Program-made: the position numbers and the translations under genes
Part shown: positions 28,579 through 38,392 of the stretch, one piece after another
How the letters are laid out: every line of letters begins with the position of its first letter
Numbering within the stretch: the first letter of the stretch is position 1
Source of the DNA: JABCPH02 sp963524305
Lineage (GTDB): Bacteria; Fusobacteriota; Fusobacteriia; Fusobacteriales; Leptotrichiaceae
NCBI GenBank assembly: GCA_963524305.1
Contig: CAURGH010000003.1
Coordinates: 62,001 to 126,000, forward strand
Length of the DNA: 64,000 nucleotides
Direction of reading: 5' to 3'
The notes under the pieces: model-generated
What the model was told of the DNA's origin: nothing
Database searches by the model: none
The model's input: the letters and a program-made list of their open reading frames with translations, nothing else

Positions 28579-28657
28579 AAATTATATTTTAAGGATCTTG
28601 TAATAATTTTGTGAAAATGTAAAAAAAATTCTAAAAAAGTAGCATAAGGAGAGAAAT

Positions 28658-29854
28658 ATGAAAGTATTAGTTATAAACAGTGGAAGTTCATCTTTAAAAT
28701 TTGAGTTAATAGATATGACAAATGAAAAATCAATTGCAAAAGGATTGTGTGAAAGAATAGGAATTTCAAATCCGATTTTCACTTACAAAAATTTGGTGAA
28801 AGGCGTTGTTGTAAAAGATAGACCTGAACCTATGGAAAATCATAAAATTGCAATTGATGTTGTGTTGAAACAATTGCAAGATTCTGAAAATGGAGTTATA
28901 AAAAATGTTGATGAAATTGATGCAATTGGACATAGAGTAGTTCATGGTGGAGAATATTACGATGACTCTGTTTTAATAGACGATGAAGTTTTGAAGAATT
29001 TAGAGGAAGTATCAGCATTGGCACCACTTCACAATCCAGCAAATATTATGGGAATAAAAGTTATGCGTGAATTATTACCAAGTAAAAAAAATGTTGGTGT
29101 ATTTGATACTGCATTCCATCAAACTATGGAGCCAAAAGCATTTATGTATGCGTTCCCATATGAAGATTATACTGAATTGAAAGTTAGAAAATACGGATTC
29201 CACGGTACATCTCATAAATATGTAAGTGAAGTTGCAAGGGAAATGTTAGGAAAAGAAAATTCTAAAATAATAGTTTGTCATTTAGGAAATGGAGCGAGTA
29301 TTTCGGCTGTGCAAAATGGTAAAGTTGTAGACACTTCAATGGGATTAACACCGTTGGCAGGAGTTATGATGGGAACTAGAACTGGAGATGTTGATCCAGC
29401 AGCAGCATTTTATGTAATGGAAAAAAGAGGGCTTGATTTAAAAGGAATTGATACTAGAATGAACAAACAATCGGGAATTAAAGGAATTTTTGGACCAAGT
29501 TCTGATTTTAGAGATTTAGCATCTGAAATGGAAAAAGGAAATGAAAGAGCAGTATTAGCTTATGATATGTTCTGTTACAAAATAAAATCTTACATTGGAG
29601 CATATGCAGCAGCTATGAATGGTATAGATGCTATTGCATTCACTGGTGGAATTGGAGAAAATGCATTTTATGTAAGAAGAGATATTTGTAATGATTTAAC
29701 ATTTTTAGGAATTAAATTAGATGATGAAAAATCTGGAGAATGGTTGCCAGGAAATGTTGAAATTACAACAAAAGATTCTAGAGTTAAAGTTTATAAAATT
29801 GAGACAGCAGAAGAATTAGTAATTGCGAGAGATACTTATAGATTAACAAAATAA
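28658..29854 (+). CDS. ackA: Acetate kinase
   Basis: 398 residues, ASKHA-fold kinase converting acetyl phosphate plus ADP to acetate plus ATP. The N-terminal signature VLVINSGSSSLKFELID, the segment HRVVHGGEYY, VFDTAFHQTM and FHGTSHKYV, and the C-terminal FTGGIGENAFYVR are all present. AAGGAGAG precedes the ATG. Downstream of pta and probably co-transcribed with it. Length is normal. Confidence 0.98.
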   Translation: MKVLVINSGSSSLKFELIDMTNEKSIAKGLCERIGISNPIFTYKNLVKGVVVKDRPEPMENHKIAIDVVLKQLQDSENGVIKNVDEIDAIGHRVVHGGEYYDDSVLIDDEVLKNLEEVSALAPLHNPANIMGIKVMRELLPSKKNVGVFDTAFHQTMEPKAFMYAFPYEDYTELKVRKYGFHGTSHKYVSEVAREMLGKENSKIIVCHLGNGASISAVQNGKVVDTSMGLTPLAGVMMGTRTGDVDPAAAFYVMEKRGLDLKGIDTRMNKQSGIKGIFGPSSDFRDLASEMEKGNERAVLAYDMFCYKIKSYIGAYAAAMNGIDAIAFTGGIGENAFYVRRDICNDLTFLGIKLDDEKSGEWLPGNVEITTKDSRVKVYKIETAEELVIARDTYRLTK

Positions 29855-29936
29855 TTTATTTTAAAATTTAAAAGGAAAAATTGGATTTGAAAAAAATTAA
29901 AATTAAGGTTATTCAAATTCAAGGAAAGGACGAAAA

Positions 29937-30359
29937 TTGGCAAAATTAAGTATTATTTATTATAGTGGATCAGGGAATACAGAACAAATGGCTGATTTAA
30001 TTGGAGAAGGTGCAGAAAGTGCTGGAGTAGAAGTAGTGAAAAGTCAAGTTGAGGCAGCAGAAGAATCTTTAGTAGAAGCAGATTTTGTTGCACTAGGATC
30101 ACCATCAACAGGATCAGAAGAAGTAGCACCAGAAATTGTTGAGTATATCGAAAGAGTAAAAGACAAATTAGTTGGGAAAAAAATAGGCGTTTTTGGATCG
30201 TATGACTGGGGATTCGGTGAATGGATGAACATGTGGATTGAAGAATTGAAAAATGAAAATATTGAAGTAGTTGGTGAAGGTTGCATAGTTCACTTGACTC
30301 CAGATGATGATGAAAAAATTGAAAAATGTAAAAATTATGGAATTGAAATTGTAAAATAA
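29937..30359 (+). CDS. Flavodoxin
   Basis: 140 residues, short-chain flavodoxin, an FMN-binding electron carrier in the cytoplasm. The phosphate-binding loop is YYSGSGNTEQMA near residues 7-18. The aromatic loops for the isoalloxazine ring are GSPSTGSEE and GSYDWGFGEWM. The protein is strongly acidic. The start is TTG with AAGGAAAGG upstream. It is followed by a strong terminator. It probably serves pyruvate:ferredoxin-type metabolism, but the partner is not visible here. Confidence 0.93.
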   Translation: MAKLSIIYYSGSGNTEQMADLIGEGAESAGVEVVKSQVEAAEESLVEADFVALGSPSTGSEEVAPEIVEYIERVKDKLVGKKIGVFGSYDWGFGEWMNMWIEELKNENIEVVGEGCIVHLTPDDDEKIEKCKNYGIEIVK

Positions 30360-30366
30360 AAATGTG

Positions 30367-30407
30367 AAAAGGTTAGATTAATACAGGCAAAATCTGACCT
30401 TTTTTCT
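30367..30407 (+). terminator. Rho-independent terminator after flavodoxin
   Basis: AAGGTTAGATT pairs with AATCTGACCTT (one G-T pair) around an 11-base loop and runs directly into six T. Confidence 0.9.
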
Positions 30408-30524
30408 AATAGAAAAACAAATATTTAGATTGAAAAAAATGGTCAAATATGATACCATATAATGAGTATTTATAAATTTATCAGAGAGTTTGTATAAAAG
30501 CAAGGATAATAGCTGGAGGGAAGA

Positions 30525-31148
30525 TTGAAAAATTTGATATTACAATTTTTAATGATGGTAGCAGTTGGGACATTGATAGGATGGTTTACCAATTACTTAG
30601 CAATAAAATTATTATTTAGACCTTATAAAGAAATGAATTTTTTCTTTTTTAAAATACAAGGTTTGATTCCAAAAAGAAGAGATGAAATTTCTGAAAACAT
30701 TGCAGATGTCGTTGAAAGAGAATTAATTTCTGTAGATGATATTGAGAATAAATTGAAAGAAGTTGAATTTGATGATGGAATGATTGAGAAAGTGATGGAT
30801 AAATTAGTTGAAGAAAAATTGAAAAAAAGTATTTTGGAGAAAAATCCATTATTGAAGATGATTATTAATGATTCTATGGTTGATAAAATAAAAAAATATT
30901 TTAAAAATATGATATTGGAAAACAAAGATGAAATTTTGACCGAAATGATAAAAATTGGTAAGGAAAAGATTGATTTTAAAGAAATTATTTTGGAAAAAAT
31001 GAAGAATTTTTCTTTGGAAGAAATTGAGAAAATTATTCTTTCAATATCGAAAAATGAATTAAAACATATAGAAATAATCGGTGGAGTTTTAGGTGGATTA
31101 ATAGCAGTGTTCCAATTTTTGTTTATGGTGTTATTGAAACAAATATAG
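30525..31148 (+). CDS. DUF445 family membrane protein
   Basis: 207 residues. N-terminal membrane segment with GTLIGWFTNYLAIKLLFRPY, the DUF445 (YheB-type) signature, then IQGLIPKRRDEI. A long helical cytoplasmic or periplasmic region with repeated Lys-Ile-Glu helices follows, and a C-terminal membrane segment (GGVLGGLIAVFQFLFMVLL). The start is TTG with GGAGGG 4 bases upstream. Function is not established. It is shorter than the 370-430 residue members. A weak promoter-like TATAAT sits at 30458-30463, but its -35 spacing is poor. Confidence 0.85.
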   Translation: MKNLILQFLMMVAVGTLIGWFTNYLAIKLLFRPYKEMNFFFFKIQGLIPKRRDEISENIADVVERELISVDDIENKLKEVEFDDGMIEKVMDKLVEEKLKKSILEKNPLLKMIINDSMVDKIKKYFKNMILENKDEILTEMIKIGKEKIDFKEIILEKMKNFSLEEIEKIILSISKNELKHIEIIGGVLGGLIAVFQFLFMVLLKQI

Positions 31149-31175
31149 GAAAAATGAATTGATAAAAGGTAAATC

Positions 31176-31213
31176 AATCTGAAAATTGAATAAATAATTT
31201 AAATTTTCAGGTT
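31176..31213 (+). other. Hairpin between the DUF445 gene and ruvB
   Basis: AATCTGAAAATT pairs with AATTTTCAGGTT (12 bp, one G-T pair) around a 14-base loop. No T run follows, so it is at best a weak terminator or a stabilising structure. Confidence 0.45.
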
Positions 31214-31250
31214 TAGATTTAAGGTGTTACATAAAAAATGAGGTGTAAAA

Positions 31251-32252
31251 ATGAATGAAGATAGAATATTGGAGTCAGCAGAGTTAAAAGAGGACAATAT
31301 TCAAAAAAATTTGCGTCCAAAGACGTTTAGTGATTATATAGGACAAGAAAATTTAAAAGAAAAAATGAATATTTTTATAAAAGCTGCAAAGATGAGAAAT
31401 GATTCGATGGATCATATTTTGCTATATGGACCGCCAGGACTTGGGAAAACGACGTTGGCAGGGGTTATTGCAACAGAAATGGGAGCTAATTTGAAAATAA
31501 CGACTGGTCCAGTTTTGGAAAAATCAGGAGATTTAGCGGCTATTTTGACATCTTTGGAAGAAAATGATATTCTATTTATAGATGAAATTCATCGATTGAA
31601 CACTTCTGTGGAAGAAATTTTGTATCCAGCGATGGAAGATGGAGAATTGGATATTTTGATTGGGAAAGGTCCGTCAGCTAGAAGTATTCGTATTGAATTG
31701 CCAAAATTTACTTTGATTGGTGCGACAACTAAGGCAGGACAGTTGAGTACGCCATTAAGAGATAGATTTGGTGTTACACATAAAATGGAATATTATAAAA
31801 TTGAAGAACTGAAGGAAATTATTCGTCGTGGAGCGAATATTTTGGATATTTCGTATGATGAAGAAGGAATAACAGAGATTGCGAAAAGAAGTAGAGGAAC
31901 ACCGAGAATTGCGAATAGACTTTTGAAGAGAGCTAGAGATTTTGCGTTGGTTGAAGGTGTGGGAATTCTAGATAAAAAGAGTGTTGATGGGATATTAAGT
32001 CTTTTGGCAGTTGATGAAAAAGGATTAGATGAATTAGATAGAAAAATTTTGAAATCAATAGTAAGTGTTTATAACGGAGGTCCTGTGGGAATTGAAACAT
32101 TGTCATTGCTGTTAGGTGAAGATAGAAGAACAGTGGAAGAGGTTTATGAACCTTATTTGGTAAAAATTGGGTTTATAAAAAGAACGCCACGTGGAAGAGT
32201 TGTTACAGAATTAGGTTATAATCATTTGGGATTGAAAAAAATATTAGAATAG
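31251..32252 (+). CDS. ruvB: Holliday junction branch migration helicase RuvB
   Basis: 333 residues, AAA+ motor that drives branch migration with RuvA. RPKTFSDYIGQENLKE near 22, Walker A GPPGLGKTT near 60, Walker B FIDEIHRLN, sensor TLIGATTKAG and the C-terminal winged helix with FIKRTPRGRVVTELGYNHL. The ATG is preceded by GAGGTG. ruvA and ruvC are not adjacent. rsmE follows with a short gap on the same strand. Confidence 0.97.
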   Translation: MNEDRILESAELKEDNIQKNLRPKTFSDYIGQENLKEKMNIFIKAAKMRNDSMDHILLYGPPGLGKTTLAGVIATEMGANLKITTGPVLEKSGDLAAILTSLEENDILFIDEIHRLNTSVEEILYPAMEDGELDILIGKGPSARSIRIELPKFTLIGATTKAGQLSTPLRDRFGVTHKMEYYKIEELKEIIRRGANILDISYDEEGITEIAKRSRGTPRIANRLLKRARDFALVEGVGILDKKSVDGILSLLAVDEKGLDELDRKILKSIVSVYNGGPVGIETLSLLLGEDRRTVEEVYEPYLVKIGFIKRTPRGRVVTELGYNHLGLKKILE

Positions 32253-32302
32253 AAATTTTAGAAAAGTAAAGTTGCAAAATTAATGAATAAGGTGGATTGA
32301 GA

Positions 32303-33010
32303 TTGTTAACGGTTATAGCGGAAAAGGATAATATAAGCAAAAGAGAGATTTTAATAAATGATAAATCAGATTGTAATCATATACAAAATGTTTTTAGGCT
32401 TAAAGTTGGCGATGAATTAAGAGTTGTCGATGGAGAAAAAGAATATTTAACTAAAATTTTGAATATTTCTAAAAAAGAAGTCTTGCTGGAAATATTGGAA
32501 GAGAAGGAAGATGGATATTCGTTGGGGGTTGAGATTGATATTGCTTTAGGGATTTTGAAAAATGATAAAATGAATTTGGCGATACAAAAACTGACCGAAA
32601 TTGGGATAAATGAAATAATTCCGTTACAAACAGAAAGAGTTGTCGTAAAAATTAATGAGAAAAAAGACAAGTGGGATACGATTGTAAGGGAAACATTAAA
32701 ACAATGTCGAGGAGTAAAATTTACAAAAATATCGCCTGTAAAAAAATTGAAAGAAATTGATTACGAAAAATATGATAAAGTGATTTTTGCTTATGAAAAT
32801 AGCGATGAAGCGAAATCAGTTGTTAATTTGATAAATGAAAATTGTAAGAAAATATTGTATGTAATTGGGCCTGAAGGTGGAATTACAGAATCAGAAGTTG
32901 AATTTTTGAAAGAAGTAGGAGCTGTGGAAGTGAGTTTAGGAAAAAGAATTTTAAGAGCAGAAACGGCGGCTATTGTGTTAGGAGGAGTTATTGCGAATAG
33001 TTTTTTATAA
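32303..33010 (+). CDS. rsmE: 16S rRNA m3U1498 methyltransferase RsmE
   Basis: 235 residues with this start, SPOUT-fold methyltransferase modifying U1498 of 16S rRNA. The signature VIGPEGGITESEVEFLKE, with LGKRILRAETAAIVLGG at the C-terminus, forms the SAM-binding knot. The TTG at 32303 is preferred because AAGGTGG ends 7 bases before it. The in-frame TTG at 32297 lies only one base after that site. No ATG is available near the conserved N-terminus. Confidence 0.92.
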   Translation: MLTVIAEKDNISKREILINDKSDCNHIQNVFRLKVGDELRVVDGEKEYLTKILNISKKEVLLEILEEKEDGYSLGVEIDIALGILKNDKMNLAIQKLTEIGINEIIPLQTERVVVKINEKKDKWDTIVRETLKQCRGVKFTKISPVKKLKEIDYEKYDKVIFAYENSDEAKSVVNLINENCKKILYVIGPEGGITESEVEFLKEVGAVEVSLGKRILRAETAAIVLGGVIANSFL

Positions 33011-33096
33011 ATTGCATTGGTAAATAAAATATTATTTATTAAGTTATAGAGATAAAATTCACAGATAGAAAGTATATAGAAAGGAAAAGTGAGAGA

Positions 33097-33444
33097 ATGA
33101 GTTTAACAACAAATTATGAAAAAGAAGTATCTTCAATTATTGATATTATCGAAGATAAAAAAGGACAAGACATTAAAGTTTATGATATGAGAGGAAAATC
33201 GCCATTTTTTGATTATTCAATTGTGTGTACAGGTAGTTCGTCTAGAAATATTGAGGCAATAGCTACTGATATTAAAAAAAGTTTGGAAAACATAAGAAAT
33301 ATAGAAGGATTAGATGAATGTAATTGGGTTTTAATTGATTCAGGAGATATCATTATTAGCATTTTTAGTAAAGATGCTAGAGAATATTATCAATTAGATA
33401 GTTTTTATGAAGGTGTAAATAGCCACGACAACGAAGAATTTTAA
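33097..33444 (+). CDS. rsfS: Ribosomal silencing factor RsfS
   Basis: 115 residues. RsfS binds L14 of the 50S subunit and blocks joining to 30S when nutrients are low. The motif FFDYSIVCTGSSSRNIEAIA near 36-55 and DCNWVLIDSGDIIISIFS-like GLDECNWVLIDSGDIIISIF near 80-99 mark the family. GAAAGG and GAGAG are upstream of the ATG. It is followed closely by the penicillin-binding protein gene. Confidence 0.94.
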   Translation: MSLTTNYEKEVSSIIDIIEDKKGQDIKVYDMRGKSPFFDYSIVCTGSSSRNIEAIATDIKKSLENIRNIEGLDECNWVLIDSGDIIISIFSKDAREYYQLDSFYEGVNSHDNEEF

Positions 33445-33474
33445 GAAATGTAATTTTTAAGGAAGAGGACAGAA

Positions 33475-35463
33475 ATGAGAGAATTAGATAAAGAGGAGAA
33501 AAATCCCAGATATATTGCATTTATTGCCGTAGTGGGTATAGCTTTTTTAATTTTAATTTCAAAACTATTCACACTACAAGTCTTGAATGCGGCGGTGTAT
33601 GAGGAGAGAGCTTTACAGAATAGAATAAGAACAAATATTGTAAAAGCAACAAGAGGACAAATTTTTGACAGAGAAGGAAAATTATTAGCAAAAAATATTA
33701 CTGGTTATCAACTGATTCATACAGATACGAAACCATTGACACCAAAAGATATGGAAATTTTGAATCAGATTAAAAATATGAATGAGCAACAAATTTCTGA
33801 AAGATTGTCGACTGAAAGAAAACCTGTAGCTGAAAAATTATATGATACAATAATGGATGTTAAGAAAATAAGTGAAGTTACGGGATACACTCCAGATTAT
33901 CTTTTAGATAGATTTTTTAAACAACAAAGGGTTGGTACTGATAAAAAAATATTGGTTATAGAAGATTTGGATAAAAATGTTGCGTTAAAAGCAATTGAAA
34001 AATTGAATAACACTGATAGAATTGATATTGTTGAATATAATAAGAGATTTTATCCTGAAAATAATATAGCTTCTAATGTAATTGGGTATGTAAAACCGAT
34101 TAACGAGAAAGAATATAAAGATCTTAAGGATGAAGGTTATCAAAACAACGATTTGATTGGGAAAAAAGGTGTTGAAAAAAGTTACGATAAAGAAATGAAA
34201 GGTCAAGACGGAATGGAAAATGTCGAAGTTGATGCGAAAGGAAACACTGTAAGACAAGTAAATTCGACAGAAAGTACAGCAGGGAAAAACGTTTATTTAT
34301 CAATAGACTTAGATTTGCAAAAATATATGACAGATGCTTTTTCTGGGAAAAGTGGAGCGTTTATTGCAATGGAAGCTAAAACTGGAAAAATTATTACATT
34401 TGTAAGTAGTCCAGAAATTAACTTGAATTTATTGAGTTCTAGAATTTCTGATAGTGATTGGAATGCTTTAGCAAAATCTTCATCGAAACCACTTGTAAAT
34501 AAAGGGATTGCAGGATTATACCCTCCAGGATCGACATTTAAAGCAGTAATAGGAAGTGCAATATTAGAATCTGGAGTATCACCTTATGCGACAGTAAATT
34601 CGACAGGACAATATAAATATGGGAAAGTTATTTTTAGAGATTCACATAAATATGGACATGGTATAACAAATTTTGCTAAGTCAATAGAAGAATCAGTAAA
34701 TACTTACTATTACGTATTTTCTCAAAAAGCAAAAATTCAAAATATTATAAAATATGCGAAAGAATTTGGAATTGGCGAAAAGACGGGTATAGATATTCCA
34801 GGAGAATTAGCAGGAACATTGCCAAGTCCTGAATGGAAAAAGAAAAGATTTAAAAAAGCAAAAGACCAAACTTGGTTGCCTGGAGATTTGATTAATATGT
34901 CGATTGGGCAAGGTTACGTTTTAGCAACTCCTATGCAAATTGCTAGTGTTTATCAAACAATAGCTAATAATGGTGTTAAAATGAAACCGACTGTTGTGGA
35001 TAGATTTGTAAGTTATAATGGAAAAGTGGAAGAAAATAAACCACAAGTTGCTAAAAAATTGAATATTAGTGCGAAAACATTAAAATTAGTAAAAGATGCT
35101 TTGAGATTACCAGTTATTGGATATGGTGGAACGGCTAAATTGTTGAGAATAGAAGGATATCCAGTTTCGGCTAAAACAGGGACAGCACAAAATACTGGAT
35201 TTAGTGACAACCACTCATGGATTGCAGGGTTTTTCCCATCAGATAATCCTCAAATTGTATTCGTTTCGGTAGTAGAAGGTGGAGGTTACGGAGGAGTAGC
35301 TTCTGGAGAAATGGCAAGAAAATTCATTTTGAAATATAGAGAAAAATATGTTTTGAAAAAAAATGTTAATGCCGATGGAAGTAAAAAAGATGGAAAAGAT
35401 GGAAAAAATAACAATAAAAATCAAACAAATGACAAGAACAAAAAAGTAGTAGCGAAAAATTAA
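33475..35463 (+). CDS. mrdA: Penicillin-binding protein 2 (MrdA)
   Basis: 662 residues, class B transpeptidase for cell elongation, anchored in the inner membrane by one N-terminal segment (about 14-36). The dimerisation domain precedes the transpeptidase domain. Active-site motifs are SxxK (Ser353, Lys356 in PPGSTFKAV), SxN (Ser407, Asn409 in ESVNTYY) and KTG (567-569). The C-terminus ends in a Lys/Asn-rich tail of about 40 residues. AGAGGA precedes the ATG. The usual partner rodA is not adjacent. Confidence 0.95.
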   Translation: MRELDKEEKNPRYIAFIAVVGIAFLILISKLFTLQVLNAAVYEERALQNRIRTNIVKATRGQIFDREGKLLAKNITGYQLIHTDTKPLTPKDMEILNQIKNMNEQQISERLSTERKPVAEKLYDTIMDVKKISEVTGYTPDYLLDRFFKQQRVGTDKKILVIEDLDKNVALKAIEKLNNTDRIDIVEYNKRFYPENNIASNVIGYVKPINEKEYKDLKDEGYQNNDLIGKKGVEKSYDKEMKGQDGMENVEVDAKGNTVRQVNSTESTAGKNVYLSIDLDLQKYMTDAFSGKSGAFIAMEAKTGKIITFVSSPEINLNLLSSRISDSDWNALAKSSSKPLVNKGIAGLYPPGSTFKAVIGSAILESGVSPYATVNSTGQYKYGKVIFRDSHKYGHGITNFAKSIEESVNTYYYVFSQKAKIQNIIKYAKEFGIGEKTGIDIPGELAGTLPSPEWKKKRFKKAKDQTWLPGDLINMSIGQGYVLATPMQIASVYQTIANNGVKMKPTVVDRFVSYNGKVEENKPQVAKKLNISAKTLKLVKDALRLPVIGYGGTAKLLRIEGYPVSAKTGTAQNTGFSDNHSWIAGFFPSDNPQIVFVSVVEGGGYGGVASGEMARKFILKYREKYVLKKNVNADGSKKDGKDGKNNNKNQTNDKNKKVVAKN

Positions 35464-35531
35464 TTGAAAAGTTTAGATTTTTGTAGAAAATAGATAATTT
35501 AAAATAAGATATAAGAAGGAGGAGCTAAATA

Positions 35532-37418
35532 ATGTCAGATGAAAAGAAAAAAGGGCTAGAAAAATCAGAAAGCCTTTTTAAAAGAAATTTTTCTAAAAAT
35601 TCTGCCAAAGTAAGTAGGATTAAGGCAGCTATGAAAAAGAAAAAGATGAGTAATGACGAACATTTAGGTGATACAGTAAATTCTAAATATTTGCTGAACA
35701 AAAAGACGAAGCATCACAATAGTAATAAAAATGAGAAATTTGATGCGAAAAAGAAAGATGATAAAATGTATATTATTCCACTTGGTGGGATAGAAGAAAT
35801 TGGGAAAAATATGACTGCATTTCAATATAAAGATGAGATAGTTATTGTAGATGCGGGATTGACATTCCCAGAAGATGAGCATTTAGGGATAGATGTGATT
35901 ATTCCAGATTTTGCTTATTTGGAAAGTAATAGGGATAAAATTAAGGCGTTGTTGTTGACGCATGGACATGAGGATCATATTGGAGCGATACCGTATTTAT
36001 ACCAAAAATTAGGGTCAGAAGATATTCCTATGTATGGTGGTAAATTGACACTAGAATTGGCAAAAGCTAAATTTGAGAAAAAAGATGCGAAATTACCAAA
36101 AGAAAAAATTATAAAAGGAAGAAGTATTTTGAAAATTTCAAAATATTTTACAGTTGAATTTATAAGTGTAACGCATAGTATTGCAGATTGTTATGCAATT
36201 TGTATAAAAACTCCAGCTGGAACAATTTTACATTCAGGAGATTTCAAAGTAGATTTGACACCGATTGATGGAGAAGGATTTGATTTTGGAAGATTGGCAC
36301 AATTAGGAGAAGAAGGAGTAGATTTATTGTTATCAGATAGTACGAATGCATTGATACCAGGATTTACACCATCAGAAAGAACAGTTGGAGAAAGTCTGAA
36401 AGAAGAATTTTCTAAAGCAAAAGGAAGAATTGTTTTAGCTGCATTTGCTTCACACGTACACAGATTACAGCAAATTATTAATATCGCAGAAAAACATGGT
36501 AGAAAAATTGCGATTGATGGAAGAAGTATGGTAAAAATATTTGAAATTTGTTCAAATTTAGGATATTTAAAAATTCCTAAAGGAATTATGGTTGATATAA
36601 ATCGTGTTGAATCATTACCTGCAAATCAAGTGTTAATTATTTGTACAGGAACTCAAGGGGAACCACTTGCAGCATTGTCAAGAATAGCAAATGGTTCACA
36701 TAAACATATTTCGTTAAGAGAAGGAGATACGGTTGTGATTTCAGCTACACCAATTCCTGGAAATGAAAAAGCGGCTTATAAAAACATTAATCAATTGATG
36801 AAGAGAAATGCAAATGTTGTTTTTGAAAAAGTAGTAGGAATTCACGTTTCTGGACATGGATGCCAAGAAGAGCAAAAATTGATGTTAAATCTTGTAAAAC
36901 CAAAATTCTTTATGCCAGTCCATGGGGAATATATGATGCTTAAAAAACATAAAGAATTAGCTGAAGCAGTTGGAATACCTTCAAACAATATTTTATTAGC
37001 AGAAAATGGAATGAAATTGGAATTAACAAAATCTAGTTTTAGATCGGTTGGAAGAGTGCCAAGTGGAGCGACTTTGATTGATGGATTTGGAATTGGAGAT
37101 ATTGGTAATGCAGTATTGAAAGATAGACAAAATTTAGCAGATGATGGAATTGTAATAATTTCGGTTTCTCAATATAAAACTGGTAAATTTAGTAGACAAG
37201 TTGAGTTAGTAACAAGAGGATTTGTATACAACAAAGATGCAGAAAGTTTATTATCTGAAACTAAAGAATTGATAAAATTAGAGTTAGAAAATATGGAAAG
37301 TCAAGAAATAAAAGAAATTGGTAAAGTAAAACAAAAATTAAAAATAAAAGTGGGAGAATTTTTAAATAAGAAAACAGATAGAGAACCAATAATTCTTCCA
37401 ATAATTATGGAGGTTTAA
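35532..37418 (+). CDS. rnj: Ribonuclease J
   Basis: 628 residues, metallo-beta-lactamase/beta-CASP ribonuclease with endo- and 5'-exonuclease activity in mRNA decay and rRNA maturation. The zinc motif HGHEDH is at 144-149 within LLTHGHEDHIGAIPYLY. SGDFKVD, SDSTNA and PVHGEYMML follow. Compared with typical RNase J of about 555 residues it carries an extra basic, lysine-rich N-terminal arm of about 75 residues, which might bind RNA. AAGGAGGAG precedes the ATG. The yhbY gene starts 3 bases after the stop. Confidence 0.96.
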   Translation: MSDEKKKGLEKSESLFKRNFSKNSAKVSRIKAAMKKKKMSNDEHLGDTVNSKYLLNKKTKHHNSNKNEKFDAKKKDDKMYIIPLGGIEEIGKNMTAFQYKDEIVIVDAGLTFPEDEHLGIDVIIPDFAYLESNRDKIKALLLTHGHEDHIGAIPYLYQKLGSEDIPMYGGKLTLELAKAKFEKKDAKLPKEKIIKGRSILKISKYFTVEFISVTHSIADCYAICIKTPAGTILHSGDFKVDLTPIDGEGFDFGRLAQLGEEGVDLLLSDSTNALIPGFTPSERTVGESLKEEFSKAKGRIVLAAFASHVHRLQQIINIAEKHGRKIAIDGRSMVKIFEICSNLGYLKIPKGIMVDINRVESLPANQVLIICTGTQGEPLAALSRIANGSHKHISLREGDTVVISATPIPGNEKAAYKNINQLMKRNANVVFEKVVGIHVSGHGCQEEQKLMLNLVKPKFFMPVHGEYMMLKKHKELAEAVGIPSNNILLAENGMKLELTKSSFRSVGRVPSGATLIDGFGIGDIGNAVLKDRQNLADDGIVIISVSQYKTGKFSRQVELVTRGFVYNKDAESLLSETKELIKLELENMESQEIKEIGKVKQKLKIKVGEFLNKKTDREPIILPIIMEV

Positions 37419-37421
37419 TAA

Positions 37422-37754
37422 ATGCAACTTTCAAGTAAAGAAAGGGCTTTTTTGAAAAAGTTAGCTCACAATCTAGATCCAATAGTGAGAATAGGAAAAG
37501 ATGGAATAGATGAAAATGTATTAAAAAGTATTTCTGATGTTATAAATAAAAGGGAATTAATAAAAGTAAAAATTTTACAAAATTCTACAGTTGAAGTGGA
37601 AAGAGAATTGGGGACAGAAATTGCTAATAAAACTCAATCAGTTTTTGTAGATAGTATTGGTAAGATTTTGATTTTATTTAAACCAAGCAAAGCGAAAGAT
37701 GCTAAAATAACGCCAGAGTTTAATGAATTTAAAAAGAAAAAGAGAGGAAAATAA
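37422..37754 (+). CDS. yhbY: YhbY-family CRM-domain RNA-binding protein
   Basis: 110 residues. LSSKERAFLKKLAHNLDPIVRIGKDGI and then the GTEIANKTQSVFVDSIGKILILFKPS region match the CRM domain of YhbY, which associates with pre-50S particles. A basic C-terminal tail (KKKKRGK) supports RNA binding. It is packed between RNase J (3-base gap) and the next gene (1-base TAATG overlap), consistent with an RNA-processing operon. Confidence 0.92.
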   Translation: MQLSSKERAFLKKLAHNLDPIVRIGKDGIDENVLKSISDVINKRELIKVKILQNSTVEVERELGTEIANKTQSVFVDSIGKILILFKPSKAKDAKITPEFNEFKKKKRGK

Positions 37755-38215
37755 TGAGTGGTGGAATTGTCTTTGGAAATAGATTACTTGATGTAGCTTT
37801 AATTTCTTGTTTTGCAGCACAATTCTATAAAGTTTTTTCTCCTCTTTTTCGAGGGAAAAAGATACAGTGGGTTAGGCTTCTAGAAACAGGAGGAATGCCT
37901 AGTTCACATGCCTCAACAGTAGTGTCGCTAGTAACAGGAGTATTTATACTAAAAGGAGCAAGTTCTATAGAATTTGCGATTTCGATGGTTTTTGCTTCAA
38001 TTGTGCTTTATGATGCGACTGGTGTTAGAAGACAAGCTGGGAAACACGCTAAGGCGTTAAATACACTTATTGAAAGTATTGAAAGAAGAGATGGAATAGA
38101 AATAATAAACGAACAATTTAAAGAATTTTTAGGACATACTCCAATTGAAGTTTTGGTAGGAAGTATTTTAGGTATAATTATTGGGTTGCTATTTAAAGGA
38201 TATATTTTAGGATAA
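37754..38215 (+). CDS. Divergent PAP2 family membrane protein
   Basis: 153 residues, with hydrophobic segments. The motifs GGMPSSHASTVVSLVTG near 46-62 and DATGVRRQAGKHAKALN near 90-106 are those of DivPAP2 (formerly DUF212), related to PAP2 acid phosphatases. A lipid-phosphate phosphatase activity in the inner membrane is plausible but unproven for the family. The ATG overlaps the yhbY stop by one base. Confidence 0.88.
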   Translation: MSGGIVFGNRLLDVALISCFAAQFYKVFSPLFRGKKIQWVRLLETGGMPSSHASTVVSLVTGVFILKGASSIEFAISMVFASIVLYDATGVRRQAGKHAKALNTLIESIERRDGIEIINEQFKEFLGHTPIEVLVGSILGIIIGLLFKGYILG

Positions 38216-38305
38216 AAATTAAATAATAAAAAATAAATAGAAATATAAGAGATATGATTTATTATAGAGGATATATTTCTTAATAAATAAGTGAGAATCT
38301 TTTTT

Positions 38306-38342
38306 CTTCTTTCAAGAAATTTTAAATAAATTTTGAAAGAAG
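38306..38342. other. Perfect 10-bp hairpin upstream of tlyA
   Basis: CTTCTTTCAA pairs exactly with TTGAAAGAAG around a 17-base AT-rich loop. No T run follows on the + strand and no terminator forms on the minus strand. It lies 50 bases before the tlyA start, within a 177-base gap that otherwise shows nothing recognisable. Confidence 0.5.
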
Positions 38343-38392
38343 GAATCGAAATAATAAGGGATTTTTAAATTAGAGATAGAGGAAATTTGAGT